NCBI RefSeq assembly: GCF_015832195.1 | Contig: NC_052033.1 | Span: 5,518,001 to 5,582,000, forward strand | DNA: 64,000 bases | Reading direction: 5' to 3' | DNA from: Motacilla alba alba | Lineage: Eukaryota > Chordata > Aves > Passeriformes > Motacillidae | Shown: positions 55,649 through 64,000 of the stretch, piece by piece | Numbering within the stretch: position 1 is the stretch's first letter | How the letters are laid out: each line of letters begins with the position of its first letter | Made by a program: the position numbers and the translations under genes | Notes under the pieces: generated by a model | Told to the model about the DNA's origin: nothing | Seen by the model: only the letters and a program-made list of their open reading frames with translations | The model's database searches: none

Positions 55649-56648
55649 NNNNNNNNNNNNNNNNNNNNNNNNNNNNNNNNNNNNNNNNNNNNNNNNNNNN
55701 NNNNNNNNNNNNNNNNNNNNNNNNNNNNNNNNNNNNNNNNNNNNNNNNNNNNNNNNNNNNNNNNNNNNNNNNNNNNNNNNNNNNNNNNNNNNNNNNNNNN
55801 NNNNNNNNNNNNNNNNNNNNNNNNNNNNNNNNNNNNNNNNNNNNNNNNNNNNNNNNNNNNNNNNNNNNNNNNNNNNNNNNNNNNNNNNNNNNNNNNNNNN
55901 NNNNNNNNNNNNNNNNNNNNNNNNNNNNNNNNNNNNNNNNNNNNNNNNNNNNNNNNNNNNNNNNNNNNNNNNNNNNNNNNNNNNNNNNNNNNNNNNNNNN
56001 NNNNNNNNNNNNNNNNNNNNNNNNNNNNNNNNNNNNNNNNNNNNNNNNNNNNNNNNNNNNNNNNNNNNNNNNNNNNNNNNNNNNNNNNNNNNNNNNNNNN
56101 NNNNNNNNNNNNNNNNNNNNNNNNNNNNNNNNNNNNNNNNNNNNNNNNNNNNNNNNNNNNNNNNNNNNNNNNNNNNNNNNNNNNNNNNNNNNNNNNNNNN
56201 NNNNNNNNNNNNNNNNNNNNNNNNNNNNNNNNNNNNNNNNNNNNNNNNNNNNNNNNNNNNNNNNNNNNNNNNNNNNNNNNNNNNNNNNNNNNNNNNNNNN
56301 NNNNNNNNNNNNNNNNNNNNNNNNNNNNNNNNNNNNNNNNNNNNNNNNNNNNNNNNNNNNNNNNNNNNNNNNNNNNNNNNNNNNNNNNNNNNNNNNNNNN
56401 NNNNNNNNNNNNNNNNNNNNNNNNNNNNNNNNNNNNNNNNNNNNNNNNNNNNNNNNNNNNNNNNNNNNNNNNNNNNNNNNNNNNNNNNNNNNNNNNNNNN
56501 NNNNNNNNNNNNNNNNNNNNNNNNNNNNNNNNNNNNNNNNNNNNNNNNNNNNNNNNNNNNNNNNNNNNNNNNNNNNNNNNNNNNNNNNNNNNNNNNNNNN
56601 NNNNNNNNNNNNNNNNNNNNNNNNNNNNNNNNNNNNNNNNNNNNNNNN
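55649..56648. other. assembly gap 2 (1000 N)
   Basis: Exactly 1000 N. The left contig ends inside a 44-base tandem repeat (GTCCCTGCTTTGG recurs). USP43 stops on the left and ARHGAP44 starts on the right on the opposite strand, so real sequence is missing or the join is wrong. Confidence 0.99.
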
Positions 56649-57194
56649 ACCGTGCACAGGGACAGAGGTCACTGCTGGGCAAAGGGGCTGCGAGGCCGAG
56701 GGGCTCCGAGACGGGGGGCAGGGGGGCTGAGCAGGACCAGGCTGTGCCAGCGGTGGGACGGCTTGGGATACCCTCTGGAAATGGGGACATTTCGGGATGG
56801 GCAGAGTCCTGGGGTGTTTGCTGGAGCCCACTCGACTGTTTGAGGTCCCTGGGAGGTGTGATGGAGGGGGTCAGGCGCAGGCTGGGAATGGGCAGCTTCC
56901 CCTGGAGCAAACGCTGCAGACCTTGAGGACACCAGGACGCCTGTCTGTGCCACGGCACAGTCCCAGTGTCACCCCACGGGCCACCCACTCCCATCTGCAG
57001 TGGGCTGGGGGCAGGCACGGAGCCCTGGGCACCTCCAAGGGCCTGGCACAGAGAGCAGGGGGTCCCTCCACCCTGGGGCCACCCAACCTCCACCAGCTTA
57101 GTGCCACCCACCCCGAGGCGACGCCGAGCATCCTCTCCTGCTGCCCGCGGGACGGTGTCAGACCGTCCCCTCCTGTCCCAGGCAGGGTCCCTAC

Positions 57195-60100
57195 CCGTCC
57201 TTCTTGCAGAACTCCAGCATCATGTTGTCGGTGGCCACGCTGAGGGGCCGCCGGGCCTGCTCGTGCTGCCGGCGCTCGCCGTGCTCCATGTCCGGCGAGG
57301 GCATGGAGCTGTAGTTGGCGTTGTGGTTCACGTGCAGGGGGCTGCCGTAGTTGCCCGTCACGTTGAACTCGATGTCTGGGGGCAGAGGGTGTTGGCAGGG
57401 GTGTGCTCAGGGAGGGGGGGGACTGGGCTCAGTGCCGTGCCGAGTCTGGCCAGAGCCCGGCCTGAGCTGCAGCAAGCAGAGGGGGCTGGCAAAACCCAAC
57501 CCGGGAGCTCTGAGCCCCCTGCCCGGGAGGGGCCAGGCAGCCCAGCTGTCCCCGGGGCCGCGGGCACGCCCTACCTCCCGGGAAGAACCAGTCTGCGTGC
57601 TGGATGAGCGGCTCGATGATGCCCACGATCTGCAGCGACAGCGTCGTCATCATCTCCGTCATGTTCCTGCAGGGGGTGGCAGCTCAGACACGCCCCAGGA
57701 CAGCAGGGGCCCAGCAGGGGCCCGGAGGTGTTCCCAGCGGGATTCCAGCAGGGGCCCAGCAGGGGTCCCAGCAGGGTTCCCAGTGGCATTCCCAATGGGA
57801 TCTGCCCTTCAGCCCCCCCACCCAGTGGGATTCCCAGCAGGGCTCCCAGCAGGATTCCCAGCAGGATTCCCAGAGGTATTCCCAGCAGGATTCCAGCAGG
57901 ATTCCCAGCAGGGTTCCCAGGAGGGTTCCCAGCAGGGTTCCCAGCGGTATTCCCAGCAGGATTCCCAGCAGGATCCCCGGCTGCATTCCCAATGGGATTT
58001 GCCCCTCAGCCCCCACCCAGCAGGGGTCCCAGCAGGATTCCAGCAGGATTCCCAGCAGGATTCCAGCACGATTCCCAGCAGGATCTGCCCCTCAGCCCCC
58101 ACCCAGTGGGATTCCCAGCAGGATTCCCAGCGGGATTCCCAGCAGGATCTGCCCCTCAGCCCTCCCCCAGCCTCACCCCTCGGCCTGTGGCCACAGCAGG
58201 TTGGGTCCCAGCACGATGGCCACGTTGCTCGGGGTCATTTTGTTCATGTCCTGGTACTCGGTCAGCTTGGCCAGGAATTTAATCACATACCTGGGAAGCA
58301 GATCCCAAAGGGCTCAGCGCATGGGCCACCCCCTGGGTGTCCCCTTCCCGTGTCCCGCGGGCCCCAGGCTCACCTGATGTTGTTGTAGTTGGCTTTGGGC
58401 AGCTTCTCGCAGGCGTTCCAGAGGGCCTGCAGCCGTTTCTCCTGCTCCGGGATGCTGCAGGGAGCGGGGAGAGGGCGGTATCCCCCATCTGCACCCCGCC
58501 CTGGGGCTGTGCACCCCCCCAGCCCCACACCTGCGAGACCCCCAGGCTGCCACCAACATTATGGAAGTAAATTAAGCCCCAAAACCTGTCCCAGGGAGAA
58601 GGAATCCCTTTGGATTTCCTCTCATGGCTCTCAGAGTCCAGAGGAAAGATCCCAAATGCCGCGAACCGTGCCAGAAAAAGCCCAAAGCATCCCTGGGGAC
58701 CAGGCTGTCCCTGCCCGTGCCACGGAGCAATGGGGGGATGTCCCAGACTCACTTGGAGGCCTGGATCCACTCCTCGTACAGCTCGAAGGTCATCAGGGGC
58801 TCGGGCAGCTCCCGCAGGTAGGACTTGAGGGCTCCTGCGGCACACAGGGGACACAGGGATGGGCACTGCAGCTGGCACCGGCTGTTGGGCACCGAGGGGC
58901 ACCTGGACCCACATCCCCCCAGCCTGTCCCCCCACCACCCCCTGAGCACCCGACCTGGAGCAGCCTGTGGCGCCCCCAGCCACCTTGCCACCCTGCAGCC
59001 CCTCCGAGCCCCTTCCCTCAGCATGGCAGCACCTCTCTGTCCCCGTTTGTGTCACCTGCCCGCTCGCTGAGGGAGCACCCTGCCCCGTTAGCCAGGCCAC
59101 TAATTAATGCCAAAATTAACCAGAGCCAGCACCAAGCCCTGGGCTGCGCCACTGGCTCCTGGTGCTCAGCTGGACTTGGTGCCCCTGATCCCCCTCAGGG
59201 TGCCCTTGGGGGTGCCTGGAGGGGCCACCCCGCCCCGAGGAGCCCCACCTGCGATGGCATGGGGGTCAGCTGAGTACTCCTGCACGTCCACCACGCAGCA
59301 GTCCAGGGCAGCCTTGAGCTTCTTCAGCTTGGAGGCCGAGGGAGCCACTCGGAAGAGACCCTGGGCAGAGGAACGGACAGCGTGGGGCAGGGCTTGGGGC
59401 TGGGCACGTCCCTGGAGCCCCCCAGTTCCTCACCCTGGCCCTGGGGACAGCTGTGACCCCTTCCACTGTGCCAGCAAGGGTTGGATGTGGGACCCACCTC
59501 CTCCTGCACCCCCCAAATCCAGCAGGGACCCACCTCCCCCTGCATCCCCCAAATCCAGCAGGGACCCACCTCCTCCTGCATCCCCATCCCACAGGGACCC
59601 AACTCCTCCTGCATCTCCCCATCCCACAGGAACCCACCTCCCCCTGCACCCCCCAAATCCAGCAGGGACCCACCTCCTCCTGCATCCCGCATTCCAGCAG
59701 CATGGTCACGCAGGCCTCCACGGGGAAGGCGATCTCCCGCCCGCTGACAGCCAGGTGCTCCTCCAGGGGCTTCCCAAAGGAGGGCTTCTCCATCCACGCC
59801 TCTGGGACGGGCAGAGGGGGCAGAGGAGAGGGAGGGTGGTGCCACATCCAGCAGCCCCTCCCCAAAAGGCCCTTGGGTCACAGTTTTGGCAGCAAAATAC
59901 TGTGTATGGGTGTTGTTAGAAGACCAGGACCCTGCAGCTCTGGCCTCTTCCAGCCATCCCAGGATTTCAAAGGAGCTGGATAACATTTTCCACAGGGGTA
60001 GCAACGAGCAAGCCTTTGCAGTACTCTCCCCTCCTTCCATCACGGTTTAAGGCAGGAATATTTTGCAGAACAGAGAGCAAAATGGAACCTGTCCCTGCCC

Positions 60101-63100
60101 TGCTGCAGTGACAGCAGCCCCAGGAGCCCCGGCCCAGGAAGGAGCTGATTTTGGGGTCGTTGCCTGGGGCTCACCCCAACCTCGGGGTCCCAGCCCAGAG
60201 CCTCTGGAGGCTGCACCCCCAGAGAGACCCCCAAGCCCCCCTCAGTGACGGCATTCCAGCTGCACTCGGTGGGGATTTCCACAGAATCCCAGAAGGGTTT
60301 GGGGTGGAAGGGACCCCAAAGCCCCTCCAGGGCCACCCCTGCCATGGCAGGGACACCTCCCACTGTCCCAGCTGCTCCAGCCCTGGTGTCCAGCCCTGTC
60401 CAGGGGCACTGCCAGGGATCCAGGGGCAGCCCCAGCTGCTCTGGGCACCTGTGCCAGGGCTGCCCACCCTCAGCACCCTGGGGCACATTCCTCCCTCTCC
60501 ATGCAGATGGACCCTGCCCCCCGGCAAGGGGGATGGGATGGGATGGGATCCATGGGATGGGGATGGGATGGGATGGATGGGATGGGATGGGATGGGATGG
60601 GATGGGATGGGATGGGATGGGATGGGATGGGATGGGATGGGATGGGATGGGATGGGATGGATGGGATGGGATGGGATGGGATGGATGGGATGGGATGGGA
60701 TGGGATGGGATGGGATGGGATGGGATGGGATGGGATGGGATGGGATGGGATGGGATGGGATGGGATGGGATGGGATGGGATGGGATGGGATGGGATGGGA
60801 TGGGATGGGATGGGATGGGATGGGATGGGATGGGATGGGATCCATGGGATGGGATGGGATCCCTTCCCTGCAGTGGGAGAGGCAGGATGCAGGCAGGGCA
60901 AGCAAAGGGAGGGTGCTCAGCTGTCCCTGCGGGGTCACAGAGCCCATCACAGGCCCTCGGTGCCACACGCAGGGACAGAGCTGCGGGCACTCACCCTGCT
61001 GGGCTTTGATCTGTGGCAGGAAGTTCTGCAGGAGCGCCAGGGATTTGCGGTGGTACTCGGCCTGCACCTCGATCAGCTGCGGGGACACGGCACCGGGGTC
61101 ACCGCGCTGCTGGGACAGGGACAGGGACAGGGACAGGACAGCCCGGGGGCGGGGGTGGCACTCACAGTTTGAAAATAGTTTGCATAGTCGACTTCTTTGG
61201 CCACAAAATTGTACATGTCAGCCGAGAGCTGGTCCTGTCGGGGCAGAGGATCTGTCACCGTCCCCGTCCTGCTGCCTGGCGCCTCCAGCAGGGCCCTTCC
61301 CGAGCACCCGCAGGGAGCAGCTGGGTCCCAGCGGGAGCCAGGGTGGCACAGGGTTGAGGCCGGTGTGTCAGGGGAGCTCAGGGGCCTCCCCCACTGCAGC
61401 CTGAGCGGCAGGTCCCCCCAAAGCGCACAAAGAAGGGAGACTGGACTCCCTGCTGTCCCAGGGAAGGGGTGCAAGTCCCTCTCAGTGCTTGAAAATGACA
61501 GAAATCAACGCAGCAGAGAAGCTGGAGAAATGTCTGTGCCAGAGCCAGGGCGGGATGAACGCAGTGCTGAGCCCTGCCAGGACGGGTTCTCAGGGAGGGG
61601 AGCCCCCAGCCCCGGGGGGATGAGGATGGGGATGGGGCAGCTGGGGACATCCTGCTCGTCTGGGGAGCATCACCCAGAGCCACCGTGCTGCGTCTGGGGC
61701 CCGGGGGGGCAGCACAGGCGGGGGGCAGAGCGGGCTGAGAGGAGAGGCCGCAGCTTTCCCCGGAGCCCATGGACCCCCCGGGGCAGGGGGAGCCCCGTAC
61801 CCTGCAGATCTCCACTCTGTTGGCCGCCTCCTCCATCTCCTCCCTGAGAGCGTCGGCTTTGGCCCCCGAGGGCTGCAGGTTGCTGGCCAGACCCGAGGAC
61901 TTCACCGACTGCTGCCACCTGCGGCGGGGACGGGGACGGGGACAGTCCGTGACCACAGCCCAAGGCCCTGCGGGGCCACCGCGGTCCCCAGGGCTGAGCA
62001 GCCCGGAGATGATCCCAGCCCAGCTGGAATTTAGCCCCAGGCCCAGCCCCAGCCCCACAGCACTGCACTCGGCAGGGAAGGGATCCTTTCAGCAGGATAA
62101 GGAGACGTGTCCCGGTGGGAAGAGAGGGGAAGGGGATGGGAGAGCCTGGGCATGATGCTGGGGACTTGGACACCTCTCAGACCTCTGCCAGGACATGCTG
62201 GAGTGGGGGCTTGGACGACTGAGCAGCGTCACGGGACAACGCCGAGTGATCCCCGCTCCCCTCGGCGCCACTGCAGGGACAGGAGCACCCGGCTCCCTGC
62301 ATAGAACTCACCAAGACAGGAAAAAACTACAGAATAACCCTTTCTGCCAGAAAAAAAATACCCTTTTGCCGCAGAGGGCGAGGAAAAGGAACCCATGGGT
62401 TCCGCAGACAGGAGCAGGAGTGGCGGCTCACTGCAGAGCTCCGAGAGGCACAGCCGGGGCTCCTCGTCCCGGGGGGCTGCGGGGCCAGGAGCTCTCTCCT
62501 GGGAGCCGCCGTGGCTCGGCAGGGTTTGCTTCTTACCGAGCACTTGAAGGCGCTTCCTACCTCGTCCTGGAGGAGTCCATGTCCAGCACGAGCTTGGCCA
62601 AGTGCTTCCTCTGCTTTTGGATATTTGGGATCTCCACCTGCGGCAGCACAGGGAACAGGAGGGGGTGACAGCCCGGGAGAGGTGGCCAGGGATGGTCACA
62701 GCTCTGGGCTGTGTGGGCAAGGATGTGTCTCCCCAGTGTCACATCCTCAGGGACACAGCCCGGCTGACCCCTGCTGCGTGTCCCACCCGGAATGAGCCCA
62801 GCTCAGCCCCAGAACCCCCGGGGAGCGGCTCTGGGGCACCCAAAGCTCCCCAGGAGCTGGGGGAGGGCAGGAAGGGCTCTGGGGACAGCAGGACACCCCA
62901 GGGGCCCACGGGGGGATGGCAGGGCACCCCAGGAGCCTGCAGGGGGACAGCAGGGCACCCCAGGGGCCCGTGGGGGGACGGCAGGGCACCCCAAGACCCT
63001 GCAGGGGGATGGCAGGGCACCCCAAGACCCGCGGCTCACCTCAGCCAGCACGAAGAGCGGCTCGATGACGTCCCGCTCCACCTGCAGCTCGAAGTGGATG

Positions 63101-63939
63101 AGCTCCTGCGCCAGCTTGTCCTCGGCCTCCCCACACAGCCGCAGCATCTTCCTGCAGGGACAGCACGGCTGGGCACAGCGGGACCGTCCTGCGCCCGGGG
63201 CACAGGCCACCCCCCCCGGGGCTCCAGGAGGGGCACGGGGCAGCCCCGCCGGGGCAGAGCGGGGAGGAGGGCGGCAGCCAGGGCACCGCGGGCACCCCGG
63301 GGTGCCAGGAAAGCTCATTGCTTCAGTACTGCACTCAGAGTGATCCAATCGTGATTGAAGCGTTACACTATTGTGTTATGACATATTTATCTACATTGCT
63401 ATGTTGTATATTAGCATTATGTTGTGTGTTATAATATATAATATATAATATAGAATATAGAATATAGAATATAGAATATATAATATAGAATATAGAATAT
63501 AGAATATATAATATATAATTCCCAGCGCATTCCCAGCACGTCCCAGGGCAGTGTGGCCCCGGGCAGCCCCAGCCCCCTTACCCCAGCAGGGAGTCGTCCC
63601 CCAGCACGGCCGATCCCTCCATCAGACACTGCGCCAGCGTCGTCAGCGGCAGCTTCTTCTGCGGAGACAGGGGCTGCATTCCCACCGGTTCCCTGGATCC
63701 CCCAGATCCCTGGATTCCCCTGGATTCCCCTGGCTCCCTGGATCCCCCAGATCCCTGGATTCCCCTGGATTCCCCTGGCTCCCCGCATCCCCCAGATCCC
63801 CGGATCCCGGAGCCCCCGGCCCTGCCGCCCTCACCGAGCGCTTGTCGGCGTCCAGGCCCTGCTGGCCCTGCAGACAGGCCGTCAGCTTCTTGTGGGTGCT
63901 GTGGGACACCTGCTTCACCAGCTCCAGCCGCTTCTCCAC
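57195..63939 (-). CDS. ARHGAP44: ARHGAP44 (RICH2), BAR-domain Rho GTPase-activating protein (internal exons)
   Basis: Fourteen exons join in frame on the minus strand (476 codons): 63835-63939, 63582-63658, 63040-63151, 62561-62637, 61801-61918, 61166-61234, 60995-61076, 59674-59801, 59249-59360, 58753-58834, 58374-58454, 58177-58290, 57575-57666 and 57195-57375. The first eight give the membrane-curving BAR domain (VEKRLELVKQVSHSTHKKL, LIHFELQVERDVIEPLF, NIQKQRKHLAKLVLDMDSS, DQLSADMYNFVAKE). Later exons give the RhoGAP domain, with the Arg-finger loop GLFRVAPSASKLKKLK, LKSYLRELPEPLMTFELYEE, and MTPSNVAIVLGPNLLWPQAE. The protein stimulates GTP hydrolysis by Rac1/Cdc42 and acts in dendritic spines (known). 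The last exon, with GNYGSPLHVNHNANYSSMPS, fits ARHGAP44 rather than ARHGAP17; it has LEFCKKDG where human has Tyr. The first exon lies past the window end. The proline-rich C-terminus is lost beyond 57195. Confidence 0.95.
57690..58150. repeat. GGATTCCCAGCA-type minisatellite
   Basis: About 30 units of 12-16 bases (GATTCCCAGCAG) in three sub-blocks separated by GATCTGCCCCTCAGCCCCCA, filling the ARHGAP44 intron between 57666 and 58177. Confidence 0.95.
59480..59675. repeat. CCCAAATCCAGCAGGGACCC-type minisatellite
   Basis: About six units of 31-36 bases run right up to the donor of the ARHGAP44 exon ending at 59674. Each unit repeats ACCCACCTCCTCCTGCATCC, the donor-side sequence itself. Confidence 0.9.
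60283..60470 (-). mobile_element. CR1 LINE 3'-end fragment (reverse)
   Basis: CAGAATCCCAGAAGGGTTTG, GGAAGGGACCCCAAAGCCCC, then CATGGCAGGGACACCTCCCA. This is the reverse complement of the CR1 3' end, in an ARHGAP44 intron. Confidence 0.92.
60529..60861. repeat. (GGGAT)n pentanucleotide repeat, about 65 copies
   Basis: A run of more than 330 bases of GGGAT with a few GGAT or CATGGGAT interruptions, inside an ARHGAP44 intron. The CR1 tail ends just to its left. Confidence 0.98.
62870..63035. repeat. GGCAGGGCACCCCAGG-type tandem array
   Basis: About six units of 26-28 bases in the ARHGAP44 intron just 3' (minus strand) of the exon ending at 63040. Confidence 0.88.
63430..63520. repeat. AT-rich (AATATAG)n microsatellite
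   Basis: AATATAGAATATAGAATATA-type repeats follow a short AT-rich tract from about 63350, an island of very low GC in a GC-rich intron. Confidence 0.95.
63688..63800. repeat. GATCCCTGGATTCCCCTGGA-type tandem array
   Basis: Two to three copies of a unit of about 48 bases between the ARHGAP44 exons 63582-63658 and 63835-63939. Confidence 0.9.
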
Positions 63940-64000
63940 CTGCAGGAGGGACAGAGCCCATCCCCGGGGATCCCATCACCCCAGGGATCCCATCACGCAT

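Noticed and set aside
60529..60861. Interstitial telomeric repeat
   Set aside because: The unit is GGGAT, not TTAGGG; no telomeric hexamers are present.
60470..61172. Long repetitive frames (SHPIP and GWDGM type) over the GGGAT array
   Set aside because: Pure pentanucleotide repeat; open because GGGAT and ATCCC runs contain no stop codons.
57195..63939. ARHGAP17 or SH3BP1 instead of ARHGAP44
   Set aside because: The last exon (GNYGSPLHVNHNANYSSMPS, then the RRPLSVATDNMMLEF segment) and the N-terminal exons fit ARHGAP44.

Overview
This window looks like a stretch of an avian microchromosome. The DNA is GC-rich and the vertebrate genes have short introns. Minisatellites are very dense. Four CR1 LINE tails of the kind seen in birds are present. 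There are two 1000-N gaps. I cannot name the species. The gene content corresponds to human 17p13-p12 (PIK3R6, MFSD6L, CCDC42, USP43, ARHGAP44). Two further genes have their closest human relatives on 16p13.

Layout. 350-9980 (+): the last 12 exons of PIK3R6, a PI3K-gamma adaptor, with introns full of tandem repeats. About 11650-12480 (+): a decayed MFSD6L remnant. 13694-14693: a gap flanked by identical 58-base sequences, so probably an artefact. 17176-26190 (+): a complete six-exon BMERB1-like gene (bMERB Rab-effector domain, CaaX end). 28576-32506 (-): CCDC42, a sperm/cilium coiled-coil protein. 37613-42254 (+): a TBC1D24-like gene (TBC plus TLDc). 42255-53097: a gene-poor interval with repeats, CR1 tails and several repeat-free, AT-richer blocks that could be conserved noncoding elements. 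53098-54907 (+): the first two exons of USP43. 55649-56648: second gap. 57195-63939 (-): fourteen internal exons of ARHGAP44 (BAR plus RhoGAP), open at both ends.

Exons were built by joining conserved peptide segments at AG/GT boundaries with matching phase. PIK3R6, the BMERB1-like gene and ARHGAP44 keep frame through every junction. The TBC1D24-like gene is off by one base at its last junction and CCDC42 at its first. There is no operon-type organisation. The loose functional theme is membrane traffic and signalling (PI3K-gamma adaptor, Rab-effector-type bMERB protein, ARF6/phosphoinositide-type TBC-TLDc protein, BAR-RhoGAP), but proximity alone does not show that these genes act together.

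The most interesting biology is the BMERB1-like/TBC1D24-like pair. Their positions, together with USP43 (paralogue USP31) and ARHGAP44 (paralogue ARHGAP17), fit a 16p/17p vertebrate paralogon. Two of its ohnologues appear to be kept here but are not known to me in human.
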